Assembly: GCA_009760855.2 (NCBI GenBank)
Contig: WPIO01000003.1
Location: forward strand, 2,290,001 to 2,354,000
Direction of reading: 5' to 3'
DNA: 64,000 nucleotides
DNA from: Cristatella mucedo
Lineage: Eukaryota; Bryozoa; Phylactolaemata; Cristatellidae
Notes under the pieces: model-generated
Database searches by the model: none
What the model was told of the DNA's origin: nothing
What the model saw: the letters and a program-made list of their open reading frames with translations, nothing else
Made by a program: the position numbers and the translations under genes
In this document: in pieces, positions 1 through 10,497 of the stretch
How the letters are laid out: each line of letters begins with the position of its first letter
Numbering within the stretch: position 1 is the stretch's first letter

Positions 1-340
1 TTTATTTTGTGCAATCATGAGCGTGTATAGCAAACCTTATAGACTAAATCTTATATAGCACACTCACATAGTAAAAATTAACCAGGAACACTGGAACAAT
101 CATTCTTCCACAGACGTTTAAGGTTCATCTTATCGTCATTCCCTTTGGAAACTTTCCTTACAGCCAATAACAAATAATTACATCATATTTGGAAAGTTTT
201 GTAAATAGTACTTATTTGCATTCTAACTTAGCCCAAATATTCATAAATGATATTTTTGCTTGTTATTTAATATAAGTTATCATATTAGGATTGCGCTTAA
301 GAAAGCTGATGCAAAGGTTTATCTAATAAAAACAAGCTTG

Positions 341-475
341 TATAGCGCGGTCAGAGAACTTAACCTCTTTCTGTACGCTTTGCATGAGCTACAAAGGAAG
401 CACGATCAAATGACTAGAAGTAGCATGCAAAATTTCATCTGGCATAGCATGATTAACGAGATGTGCTTTCAAAGG
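341..475 (-). repeat. L2-type retrotransposon 3' tail remnant
   Basis: The stretch reads as a decayed copy of the tail shared by all L2 copies in this window (box resembling 'gcgccctcagagaactt', then the 'gctacaaaggaagcacgat' segment). It has no coding capacity and lies upstream of the CTHRC1-like exons. Confidence 0.6.
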
Positions 476-673
476 GTCTTAGCTGTGTTAGTCTCAGCAT
501 ACGTTGTTCGCAAGAACTTTGATTTCCGGAAGGGAGTTCTGTAACGAGCAAGACACGCTCGTGTCGCTCGCTGTCGAGAGGCGGCAAATGTAAAAGTGAT
601 AAAGATTTATAAATTAATTCGCGCTAAGCACTGGCGCCCCCTTTATTTACTTTAACTATTGTCTATTTTCAAG

Positions 674-866
674 AGTGTTTATTACAACAAATGGTCCGAT
701 ACAAGCGGTATACACGTAAATTTGGTTGGAAATGTTCGAGTTTTTAGTCATGCTGTTTGCTGTCACTGGTACGTCATCATCGATGGCCAAGACTGCGCCA
801 ACCCAGGTTCAATCGGTGGAGTCTCATACACTATTCCAGCTGAGGACTACCACAGCCCTGGAGTCA
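674..866 (+). CDS. CTHRC1: CTHRC1-like C-terminal domain, penultimate exon
   Basis: This exon encodes the first half of the globular C-terminal domain of a collagen-triple-helix-repeat-containing-1-like protein, a secreted extracellular protein family. The frame reads SVYYNKWSDTSGIHVN, then VRVFSHAVCCHWYV, then IIDGQDCANP. The paired cysteines of 'AVCC', the aromatic 'WY' and the later 'GQDC' correspond to 'NACC', 'WYF' and 'GAEC' of vertebrate CTHRC1. The acceptor is probably the 'ttttcaag' before 674, though two bases further is possible. The donor is gtaagt at 867, after a codon split following its first base. Upstream exons (signal peptide, collagen repeats) are not visible and would lie left of the window or in unrecognised sequence. 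The domain assignment is by family resemblance, read by eye. Confidence 0.75.
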
Positions 867-948
867 GTAAGTATGCAAAGTTTAGGGGTCTATAATTTAT
901 TGATCGCTCGCATTTGCTATTTCAAAATGTCCCTTTTTGTTATTGCAG

Positions 949-1124
949 TCGACGGAGTTTGCTATGGATATCTAGCTGGAGTGCATAAAATTGATTACAA
1001 AGTCGGTCCATGTAATGGCTACGTTCAAGGCGATTGTTACACTGGATGGCTCTCCACAACCAATCTCATGGTAGACGAAGTTCAACCTGATAATGAATTT
1101 TGTTCTGACACGTTGCATTGCTAA
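949..1124 (+). CDS. CTHRC1: CTHRC1-like C-terminal domain, last exon with stop
   Basis: This is the second half of the CTHRC1-like C-terminal domain. After a canonical acceptor (tattgcag), the reading continues in phase from the preceding exon as I-DGVCYGYLAGVHKIDYKVGPC, followed by a Gly/Asp segment ending in TGWLS and then MVDEV. The motifs 'GVCYG', 'VGPC', 'GD-x-x-TGW-x-S' and the hydrophobic-acidic end match 'GLCEG', 'VGTC', 'GDASTGWNS' and 'IIEEL' of CTHRC1. A short tail with two extra cysteines (near 'EFCSDTLHC') follows before TAA at 1122-1124; the vertebrate protein lacks these. The intron is only 82 bp. No polyadenylation signal was assigned. Confidence 0.78.
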
Positions 1125-3167
1125 CAGATACAATTTCGCGCAAATGCTACGTGAAACTAAACTATGAGCAGACAATCGTGTTGATCACCGGGGAGTTCTA
1201 CTTGATCTGTAATCTCCCACCACTTCTGTAGCCTCTGTTACCTTTTTTCCGGCTGAACAAGGACATTAGTCCGACAATTTTGGTGTGGTAGCTTCGGCCA
1301 CATGGTCTGAAAAACTTTAATTACTGCAGAAATTACTAAGGCATTGGCTGAACTCATTTGCGTGCAATTGTTGCTAGAGAATTGGCAGACTTCCAAGCAT
1401 CTGGAATTGCAGTCTCGTTTACTGGTTTTCACAGCTTTTCATGTGCTATCAGATGATGGCTTTGAGATCAGTCATTCCACTTTGAGGCAACTCAGCCTCC
1501 CCTTTGACCTCCCCTGTGATCTCCCAGCTTACCCGAACAGAGATAGTAACCGCTCGGCGTTCATAGACACTCGGGCTATTCAGATAAATGTAATGTGATT
1601 TGCTTCAAGTTATATCGCAGTTTTTTGCTTCTCTTGATCATTTCACAGACATTCAGCGGCGTACCGTTCAAGGGCTGCTAGGTGGAAAGACTTCCCATTA
1701 GAGCTTCTCGATAATCTCCTCTTGGCGCAATGATTGTGTTCTTCGTTTGTGAAGTCGTGCTTTACAAAATATACCTGAAAGGTCCATATTTACTACTCTC
1801 TTACTCACGTGGCATTCAATTACATATTTTTACCACGACACATATTCTAGAAGTGATTTGATTTTATTTATTTATTTTGTGACAACAAAAGTATTCCTAA
1901 TCGTAAAATTGATGGTAATACTGGTTACTAATAGTAGACCAAAGCATCCAGGAGCACCTTGAGCCATTTCCCACAAGTCCAATAGATAGCCTACAGGCTA
2001 TTGTTGATAAAAATTCAAAAATAAGTGATCTGATTACATTTTCAGCCGTTGATCAAGACCGAAAGTGGCTTCAGATTTTTCTTTCCGACATCATAACCAC
2101 AGTGTGTACTCTATCACAATCGGTGATGGAGAATACCTATCAGTTTTTAAGATTTTTAGGCAGAAGTTAGCAAGCAAAACGCTGTTGGAGTGACAGCATG
2201 TATCAAAGAAAATATTGCAGGGTAGTTAGTCAAGACTCAACCAACATTTTGAAAAGATTAATGCAGACTTGTAAAAAAGAGTGTACTGTCGGATTTCCGT
2301 TTGTGCGGAAATGAGGCAAAGAACTGTTGACTGGCTGCGGAGAAAAAGAGATCAGTTGGGTTATATAATTCTTGGGTTGGCATGAAAATTGGGTTGGCAT
2401 GCAATAGCCCAGCTTGGATGTCGCTGGTGATATGTTGCTTAATTTACGGAGCCTGAAAATTCACCAATCAACTCCAGCAATTCTTACCCAAGTTAGTGCT
2501 TTAGCTGGCATTCCAACCCAAGCTTCATTCTGGCCACAAAAGTAGGCTACGGTATGCTACTGAATTAACGCTGACCAAGACTGTTGTAGCTCCCCGGTTC
2601 CGTTTAGAGAGGACTAAGGTGACTCATTTTGGGCTGGGATAACGTACACAGCCTTATAATAGCCTCCATTGGTGATGTTGAACTGGGCGGTACGATTTTC
2701 TATAAACATCGCGAAATTTACCTCTGCGTCTCCTTGTCCCCAGAGTAGCAACGATCGCTACCGGCTGATTACCAGATTGAACGAAACTTTCAATTCTAAC
2801 ATGAGCTTGTTCTTGCTTTGCTTCGCTTAACTTCCTTAAGTTTTCAGCGCTTTTTCATCTCCGATCTTGAATGAGCAACGACTTATCTGCTTACTATCTC
2901 ACATTGAATCTGCTGGCGAAAACATTTTACGCGGATCATGCGTAGTAGAAAACAATTTTAAACATTCTTATAAATGGTCTTATTCTCTCAGCGACGTTCG
3001 CCAAACAACACTCTTTGCGATAGTTAACTAGTATTCTCTTAATTGTAAGCTTACTGCACTGCCCTCAAAGACAATTCGGCAATTTATTGGTACTAAACCC
3101 GACCATCAATCTGCTGCCAATAGAGGATGTCATTACTGGAGGATGGCATTACTTGAACGGCATTCTA
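1125..3167. other. Intergenic DNA, nothing recognised
   Basis: Apart from short open frames without family resemblance, I see no gene, RNA or clear repeat here. The sequence is moderately AT-rich and non-repetitive at the scale I can read. Confidence 0.5.
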
Positions 3168-4668
3168 AATAATAATAATAATAATAATAATAGTACAGTT
3201 GATAAATATGGCGCCCTCAGAGAACTCAATCTTTTTGTAGGCACTTTACATTTGCTGCAAAGGAAACACGATCGAATGGTGAGTGGTATCACGCTTGATA
3301 AGCAATATGAATAACATGGTTAGGGGTGACATGCACAGGGTCAGCATGCAAGTGTCGTTAGTGGCAGCATGAACAGTGTCAGCATGCATAAGTACATAAA
3401 GGACGATTCACAGGGACCAATAAATGCTGTCATATATAAGTGTGTTCTTAATTTTTTTGTGGTCATGTAACGGGATGTCGTGACGCAAGTCGGGGGTGAG
3501 TTCCAGGCGTTGGGAGCATACGTACTAACTGCATGGTCTCCAAAGAATTTGAGGTTCGTACGAGGTATGGGTAAACAGTTGGATTCCGAAAAGCGGGTGG
3601 TACGGTGCTCATCCTAGTGGGGAAGTAGATCTGAGAGGTATTTAGCTGGAGCCAAAGAATAAAGGAAGTAAAAGTGAGTGACAAAACCTTGAATTCGATC
3701 CGTTGCTTGACTGTTAGCTAGCGCAGGTCGGCGAAAAGTGGTGTGATGTGGCACCAGCGACGTTCACGACAGACAAGCCTAGCTGCAGAGGTTTGCACCA
3801 GCTACAGGCACCTTATTGCACATGCCGGTAGACCAGCAAGCAGTGATTTAAAGAAGTCAAGAAAGCATGTCACAAATGTATGGACCAACTTAGATGTGGT
3901 ATCCATATCTAAACAAGCCCGAATTTTAGCAATGTTATATAGCTGACAGTAGGTAGATTTGATTGCTGAGCCGATTTGGTCGCCTAACGAAAGGTCACTT
4001 TGGAGCATGACACCTAGATTTCGTGAGGATTCAACAGGAAATATGCTGGCAGTGCCGACTTTGGGCGTTAGCCTTTCCAGTTTCTGAATCGCACTTAGTT
4101 TGCCCATAACTAGTAAGTTAGTTGTATCATCATTTAGTTTTAGAAAATAAATTTGCTGCCATCCATGTGCGGGTGTCATCAATGCTCGAAAGCTTGACGG
4201 GATCAAACCAAAGGTACAACTGCGTGTCATCCGCATACAAGCAAAAGCCTAGATTGTGCTTGGCAATCACATCGGCAAGACGGAGAGTTTAAATCGTGAA
4301 AGAACCGGACCTAGCACGGAGCACTGAGGTACCCCATATGTCAGAGGTACCTCGGATGATCTTTGTCCATTCACATCAATAGTCCAGAGTTTCCCACTAA
4401 GATAGGACCTGAACCACTGCAGAGCAGTACCAATGGTGCTCATGCGAGATGAGAGGCGTTCAAGGAGGACTTGGTGATCGATAGTATCAACAACTGCCGA
4501 AAGATCGAGTAAAACAAGCAGAGAAACTCTACCCATGTCTGCATTCCTAAGTAGGTCGTTGTACACCCGAAGCAGATCTGACTCTGGGGAATGATTAGCT
4601 CTAAAGCCAGACTTGAACTTACTACAAAGGTTTAAAGATATAGACACTTCTCTCAATTGCTTCATATA
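3168..4668 (-). mobile_element. 5'-truncated L2/CR1-type non-LTR retrotransposon, copy 1
   Basis: Reading the minus strand from 4668 downwards gives reverse-transcriptase pieces of the L2/CR1 kind: FKSGFRANHSPESDLLRVYN, then LLVLLDLSAVVDTIDHQVLL, WFRSYLSG and VPQCSVLG. After a frame break come FLKLNDDTTNLLVMG and SRNLGVMLQSDLSL (4236-3802). The catalytic YADD-type segment falls in the broken stretch near 4240. The 3' end is the family's tail box followed by an (ATT)n tract, visible on the plus strand as (AAT)n at 3168-3192. Frameshifts and in-frame changes (for example GVPQC for GVPQG) make it a dead copy. The endonuclease domain is absent, as expected of 5' truncation during target-primed reverse transcription. 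Confidence 0.88.
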
Positions 4669-6180
4669 TATTCTGCTACCATTTTCATTCCGTCTGAGGG
4701 AAATCTTTTTTTGAACATATCGGAATATTTCAGCATTTATTTAATACCTGAGATGACACTAGATTGGCAGAATTTCGATAACTGCGTTATTCGTTTTCCA
4801 GCAGCCATTGTGCAAACCCTTCATTATTTCAAAAGCCAAAATACTAATTGGATAATATGTAGCCAGCTTGTACAGCCTCAATCCTTCCAATCGGCCTCTC
4901 AAAGGTATTGGACAGTCTCTGAAACTGTTTCCGATAAATTTCCGCTCACTGAAAACCAATGGGCTACTTTTCCGAAACTCGGTTGTGCACGAGAAGCTCT
5001 TTAAAGTCTCTTACACCAAGCGCAGATGCTGTACTTCTCCTATGGCTGCGTATACGATACCTGCCACTGCAAGTTTTTTGTCTTTCAGACCACGTGGTCT
5101 AAAATGGCGGGCTGGTTGCTGGCGTTGTTCGGTAATCGCTTGGCTATACGGCCTGTCGTTTGCTGCATATACCATCTTCATTATAGTTTATTTCGGAACT
5201 GCATTAATAACCATGCCTCTCACTGCAAATATCTACCAATCCCATTCTAGTTTTTTTAATTATTATTCGTGGAAGAAGTTTTGGAGTTCCTCCCTAAAAT
5301 ATTCATGTGTCGTTTGCCATAGCAGGAATCTTTTGCATTCACACTGTTGACAGCATTGTCGGTCGCGCCCACCCATTTTCTGACTGGAAACATTTCGATT
5401 GGTCCATATACGTTAGTCATGCGAATAATACCTGCGGACATGTTCTCACTGAGATGCGATCGATACGATCACTGAGGGTGTCTGCATAACGGAATTGGTT
5501 GTGTACCCGCCCACTATGTTAGACACTGCTCAATCTCGTCGACTGCTACTATAAATTTGCCATCGAGCAGAGCAACGTTGCGTTTTTGTCCAGCGACGAG
5601 ACTTTTAAGCTGAGCATTGTTGCTGAGAACCTTTTTTAGTTTGTCTTCGATGCTGCTATTCATGATTTGCGCACAGACTCTGCCTCCATGCCCTCGTTGA
5701 TGCAGTAAATAGGAAACGCAGCAGTACTCTCGACGAGCATGGTCGCAGCCTAAACTCTATCCTTGAACGGAGAAGCACGTGCTTTTTCTTCACGGAAAAA
5801 AGCTTTGAAAATTTTACCGTTTAGAGTGCAGACTTAAAGTCCCCCTTAAAATGACGCCTTAAGACAAATGAGCGCCAACAGAAGTGCTCAGAAAAATTCT
5901 GGAGAACTGGCAGCCTCGTCAAATGCCCACGAGCGACAAAAGCCCGCAACTATTATAATAAATTTTTGAAAGTGCATAATTTATTTGATTTAATGGGCTT
6001 TATGTCTTCCAAACGAATTACCCCTATACAAAAAAGAAATGAATATTACATTGCACAGCTCAAATGAAAACTCTGAATCCTGGAAAATATCGTGTCCTTT
6101 TTCGAAAAATCCAGCCAGAATGCCAGTTCAACCAGTTTTCCTGGAGCGCAGCTAGTAGGAAGCTTGTGTTTGATTTCTTG
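4669..6180. other. Intergenic DNA, nothing recognised
   Basis: Several short open frames lie on both strands (for example 4868-5350 plus), but they lack family motifs, are AT-rich and overlap each other. I do not call any of them genes. Confidence 0.45.
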
Positions 6181-6184
6181 CAGA

Positions 6185-6500
6185 ATTGTAGGTGCCATGT
6201 TCAAGATTTCAATCTTGCAACAGACTGTTGCCGAAATTGGCACGTCATTTCCAGCCGTCCTAAACTGCTACTTCCATGCCACTCACTGCCTCAACTGCTC
6301 TCCTGACTCAGCTATACTTCTCACTCTCTCTTTGTCGCTCGAGGTGAAGTCTGTTGGCTACAGAATTCGTACCGAAAGCCGCTTAGGCTGTGGGAGCGCT
6401 ATGCAGAATCTCCTGCATAACACCCACATATTCGGTGTGGCTTTGTGAAACTACAGATGGAGATACATTCGACAGACTACCACGTGACAACGAAACCCAG
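6185..6500 (+). repeat. Unnamed interspersed repeat 'X', copy 1
   Basis: This copy shares its core with sequences at 16915-17170 (minus), 17685-17775 (minus), 39345-39640 (plus) and 60430-60600 (plus). Shared blocks are 'ctcaactgctctcctgactc', a later 'taccgaaagcc' block, a 'gcgctat' block, and an end resembling 'ctttgtggagttacagacgg' then 'gagatacatt'. I do not recognise the family. No protein is supported. Confidence 0.6.
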
Positions 6501-6974
6501 AGAATGCACGTCAAAATAATTTCAGTTTTGAGCTTCGTTCCTTTAGCACATGTTCCAGCTGCTTTCGACGAATTTGCCGACGAACGCCCTTCTCTAATGG
6601 CCCATTGATCAACTACTACGAAGACTGTAGATTGATTGCCGTCGCGCACTGAATAGAACACCAGCCGACGAGCAACACCACCAGTTTATTCTCCTACGCA
6701 CTCAGCCGGCGGAAGCGTCACTGCCTTCGCTCGTCCGCTTCTGTCGTCTGCCGTACCGGAACGCTGCGCTCTGATTCGTTGGCGTTGTTGCTAACGCTTA
6801 GCTGCGCTCCGATTGGCTAGCCGGTGGTCGGTAGGGCCACCCAGCCAAGTACTGGCAGATAACATTTAGGTGCTGCCACAGACTGAGGTATACATAAACA
6901 AAACCGCAAGTACATGATTCCAAAGAATGCAGAATGGAGTTATGGGTTGACCCGTCAAATTTTGTGCAATAGCG

Positions 6975-7595
6975 CTTGCGCGTTCCTCGTGCTATATGAC
7001 CTCAAATCGTCCGTGTCAGTCAGCCTACTTACACATTCGAACTGCGATAAAGCTACCATTTCCAAAATAGACGTCGCAAAACAGCGTTTTGCAGTCTAAT
7101 TTATAGAGAACAGTGTGTTGAGTTTACCAACCAAATTTCATGGGATTGACCTTTCACGTTTCCATACCATAGCCTCCGATGGCCCGGCCCAAATGGAAGC
7201 CAAAACATGGAAATGCGCGTTCTCGTGCTAAGGCGTCAAATGGCCCCGGTCAGCCAACTTATGTACACACTCAAGCGGCGATGCAGTTGCCATTTCCACA
7301 CTAGGCGTTGCATGGCTGTGCTTTCGATTCCACAATATAGAAAACGGTGTTCCGGGTTCGCTCTCAAAGTTTCATGCGACTGTACATACGCGTTTTTGCG
7401 CTATGGCCTCAAATGGTCCGGGGGGCCAGCCAGCTTCCGCACACGTTCTATTTGGAAAAACAACTGGCAATTCCCACAATAAGCCTGAGGAACTGTGGTT
7501 TCGATTCGACGTTTTAGAAAAGAGTTATCCTGGTTCCCCACAAAGTTTCCTCCCGTTGCCCACGAGCGCTCTCGCGCTATGGTCTCAAACGCTGC
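6975..7595. repeat. Degenerate tandem repeat, about 175 bp period
   Basis: Related blocks start at about 6986, 7222, 7396 and 7571. Each contains a 'ctcgtgctatggcctcaaa'-like sequence, then 'gtcagccaac', then 'catttccacaat'. Spacing is about 174-175 bp for the last two intervals and about 236 bp for the first, which has an insertion. The block lies just beyond the 3' end of gene A. Confidence 0.6.
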
Positions 7596-7653
7596 ACGTC
7601 GATCGCTGCGCGGCCGCGAGAAGCGAGCTTTCGCAGAGCAATACAGCCAACGT

Positions 7654-8001
7654 TTATCCAAAGCAAACAGAATCGAATCGGCAGCCGCGACGCCGCACAC
7701 CCGCGGCCTTGGCCTTGGCCGTGCACGCGACGTTCTCGGCGCAGCTCGAGTGGCCTTCGCGGTTCGTTACGTCATCATCGAGCCGACGGAGCCGCCGCGG
7801 CGGTCGCCGCTGTGGTCGCCGCTGTGGTCGCCGCTGCGGTCGCCGCTGTGGTCGCCGCTGTGGCCACCGCTGCGGTCGCCGCGGTGGCCGCTTGGTGGCG
7901 CTCCTGGTCGCTCCGGTGCCACGCCTTGGCCGCCTCATGCGCCTGCAGCGTCGGAGTCCCTCGAGCGTGGCGGTCGCAACAGCCTCGCTCGCGCGCGTCC
8001 G
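7654..8001 (-). CDS. Possible last exon of PABPC-like gene A (unresolved)
   Basis: The MLLE exon of gene A ends at 8097 just before the position of the last MLLE helix, so a short terminal exon should lie here on the minus strand. Two frames offer candidates. One reads EAVATATLEGLRR, resembling the VDEAVAVLQ helix. The other reads TLQAHEAAKAWHRSDQE, resembling the LQAHQAKEAAQKA C-terminus of vertebrate PABPC1. They overlap and cannot both be coding, and neither acceptor has a good pyrimidine tract. Both then run into a 12-bp GC-rich repeat. The exon limits given are those of the open frame, not of a proven exon. Confidence 0.25.
   Translation of the reverse strand, partial: RTRASEAVATATLEGLRRCRRMRRPRRGTGATRSATKRPPRRPQRWPQRRPQRRPQRRPQRRPQRRPPRRLRRLDDDVTNREGHSSCAENVACTAKAKAAGVRRRGCRFDSVCFG
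7797..7880. repeat. 12-bp GC-rich tandem repeat
   Basis: The unit is close to 'ggtcgccgctgt', repeated about seven times with single-base variants. It can be read in all frames (Arg-Pro-Gln-Arg or Ala-Thr-rich), so open frames through it are not evidence of coding. Confidence 0.75.
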
Positions 8002-8096
8002 GGCTCGGTAGGCGGCGACGGCACCGATCGACGACGAGGCCACGTGCCACGGCAGGGGCGGGGCGGGCGGTGGTTGAGGGAGGTCGGCTCACTCAC

Positions 8097-8606
8097 CTTG
8101 GCGAACATGTACGCCCGATCGAGGCCGACACGCACCACTTCTTCCAGGTCGAGCGATAGCAGCATGCCCACCAACTTGCCCGTCAGGTCGCCGTAGCGCT
8201 CCCACAGCGACGGATAGATGAACTGTCCGACTAGTCGCCGCTTCGCGGCCTCGTCCGGCGCCACCTTGAGCTCGGCTTCCATCTTGTGCCGCTCGGTCGC
8301 GCAGTGCCGCGTCGGAGGCGAGGGCGTTCTGCTGCCGCCGCCGCCTCGCCCGCCGTGGCGGCCTCGCCCGCCGCCACGGCCGCGGCGAGGCGGGGGAGAG
8401 CGCGCCACCGCAGCGCCAGCTCCCCCTCGCGGCGAGCGGCGGCGCGGCGGCGAGCCGCCGTCCGCCGCCCTCGCCCTCGGGCTCGTCGACGTCACTCTCG
8501 CCCTAGGGCTCGTCGACGTCATTCTCGCCCTCGGGCTCGTCGACGTCACTCTCGCCCTCAGGCTCGTCGAGCGCCCTCTCGCGTCCCTCTCCGGCGGCTG
8601 CGCATA
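8097..8606 (-). CDS. pabpc: PABPC-like gene A, exon with RGG/SR-rich linker and MLLE (PABC) domain
   Basis: On the minus strand, after a strong acceptor (pyrimidine-rich, ending ttactcgcag), 170 codons stay open to the donor AAG|gtgagt. The first two thirds are low complexity: a repeated STSPRARVT-type unit, then a glycine-arginine stretch (RRGRGGGRGRHGGRGGGGSR). The last third is a clear MLLE/PABC domain. It has the sequence EAAKRRLVGQFIYPSLWERY followed by LTGKLVGMLLSLDLEEVV, with KLVGMLL at the diagnostic KITGMLLE position. This five-helix module binds PAM2 peptides of translation and deadenylation factors. An RGG-like box is not usual in the PABPC linker, so the coding status of the GC-rich part is less sure than that of the MLLE. 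The phase-0 start agrees with the phase-0 donor of the upstream linker exon (10498). Confidence 0.75.
8473..8585. repeat. 30-bp tandem repeat inside the gene A MLLE exon
   Basis: About four copies of a unit like 'ctcgtcgacgtcactctcgc' plus ten further bases. In the MLLE frame it encodes the S/T-S-P-R-A-R repeat. In the next frame it encodes an acidic DEPEGE-x-DVDEP repeat that ends at a TAG created by one variant (cctagg). Confidence 0.8.
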
Positions 8607-8883
8607 CTGCGAGTAAAGCGCGAAGAGTGAGCGGCGGCTCGTTCGCGCCGACAGGTGTCGCGCCGACGCGAAGTCTGCGCCTCGCGGCGACGAGCGGGCG
8701 CCGGCGCGCGCGGAGACGTGCCCCGCGACCTGAGCGAGCGATTTGCCGCTCTCGGTACGGCGCTGCTCGGAGCAGTTTGTGAAATTGCGGTCGGCGCACG
8801 TGCGGGCGCGCGCCAGACTCGGCGCAAGTGCGGGCCCGCGTGCATGGCGAGCGTCGACGTACTGTGAAGTCTTGCTCGACATA

Positions 8884-8960
8884 CTAATAATAATAATAAT
8901 AATGCATTTGATACATCGCCCTCATGGAAATCAATTTCTTTCAGGTTACTTTACATAGCG
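8884..8960 (-). repeat. L2-type 3' tail fragment with (AAT)n
   Basis: (TAA)n followed by 'gcatttgatacatcgccctc' and a degraded remainder of the family tail, in minus orientation. It sits in the intron between the linker and MLLE exons of gene A, facing the tail at 9190-9292. Confidence 0.65.
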
Positions 8961-9189
8961 CACGTAACGCAAGCGTTCGCGAGTTCGACGCGAGTCACGT
9001 CGCACCGGCGGCTCGGTCGCTCGGTCGCTCAGACAGCTCCTCACGCTGAGGGTGCGCTGCGAGCTAAGTCGGATTGTGTCTGCGGGACATTGCCAGCGAC
9101 AGAGTCTGCGACTTTCTCACCACGCTCATATCAGCGAGGCCACGCGTGTCACGCGCAACACCACGGCCAGAGATACGTTCTTGCAAGTA

Positions 9190-9292
9190 GCCACAAGCAT
9201 TCCCTTTGCAGCAAATGTAAAGCGCCTAGAGAGAGATTGAGATACATAAGTGCGCTTTATCAAGTGCATTATTATTATTATTATTATTATTA
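9190..9292 (+). repeat. L2-type 3' tail fragment, plus orientation
   Basis: 'gcagcaaatgtaaagcgcct', then 'agagagagattgag', then 'gctttatcaagtgcattatt' and an (ATT)n tract. It is the mirror partner of the fragment at 8884-8960. Confidence 0.75.
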
Positions 9293-10256
9293 TAAGCAGG
9301 CTTTATTATTAGCATCGTTTAGAACCGTCTTTAGTACTAGCAGTTATCATTATAAAAAAGCCTTTTGCGTGGCGCCGTACCTCCATTCAGGCGCTTTAAC
9401 ACTTGCCGACGCTCGCGGGTTGTGGTCTCCGGAGTCTCTGTCCGAATCCTCATCTAGAGAAAAGCTTTTGCCGGCTAGCTGTGCAGCGAAATTCAGTTCA
9501 GACCCACGGTCTCCAACTGAGCGAGTAGGGCAAGGCAACCTGGCGCTTTTCGGGAGAATTTGCGGACTGTAATGCTTTTTAAAAGTGGCTGCGCTCTCAG
9601 CGACTAGAACGATACCTCGCGGAGGTTTTACCGATTTTTTTAAAACGTTATCCTGGATCAACGATCAGGTGGGGTTAAATGGAAAAGCCACGGTTGAAAT
9701 AACACTCATTTTCTAACTTAAATATGCTTAATTCGCACTTAGTTTTTGACCACGTCTGGTGAAATAATTTTAAAAGCGAATAGTGTCAGCTATGTCACCT
9801 GCAAGCTTGATTATAGCAGCTCTCTCACAGCACATTTGCATAATGCTGCCTTTGGAACGACACTTTTGCGTCTTCTAAACAAAAGCGTGTAGCCCGAATG
9901 AGGTCGATGCCTAGTTAGGGAAAAACTTACGCAAGCTCTCATTGCAAATGAGAGCCTTTGTGAAGCCAAATATTCTCTAGGTTTCTGGTACGCAGAAAAG
10001 TGTGGTGGCGTTGGCCTATAAAGGATTGCCTCCATTTTAAGGATGTGGCCGATATGCTTGAGCAGACGGGAAAACCTTGACCGAACACGGTGTGACAAAC
10101 GATCAAGGTCGCCGATCCCAAACTCGCTTGAGAATGCAACTTGGCCGCTCTAAAGGACTGCTTTAAATTCTATTGCCAATAAAGTGATTCATCATATCTG
10201 CTAACTTATCAGCTGCGGCATTTTACGAAAGTCGGTGGCAGCTTCAAGAAGCTGTG
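9293..10256. other. Intron of gene A, nothing recognised
   Basis: Part of the 1.9-kb intron between the linker and MLLE exons of gene A. The open frames here show no known domain. Confidence 0.5.
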
Positions 10257-10297
10257 CGAGCTCGCGCGAGCGCCGAGCCAGCTCTCGCGCGAGCTCG
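10257..10297. repeat. 14-bp inverted repeat (GC-rich)
   Basis: The arms cgagctcgcgcgag (10257-10270) and ctcgcgcgagctcg (10284-10297) are perfect reverse complements around a 13-bp spacer. The arms are also nearly self-palindromic. Confidence 0.85.
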
Positions 10298-10497
10298 GAA
10301 TCCTCGCTCCGTCGAGCGTCGGCGCTCCTAGCGCACGCGCGTTAGCTTAGTTTCACCCGAGGGTGAAAAGAAAATGTCTCGGCAAACGGTTTCACCCTCG
10401 GCGGCGGCGGCGGCACGGCGGTCTCGGCGCCGAACGACAGAGCGTTGCGGCGGCGGCAGGCGCCGCTACCGGCGGCGCCTGCGGTCGCGCGCCATAC

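Noticed and set aside
4868-5350. 160-residue plus-strand frame with hydrophobic stretches
   Set aside because: No start context, splice or family support. The hydrophobic look follows from AT-rich composition.
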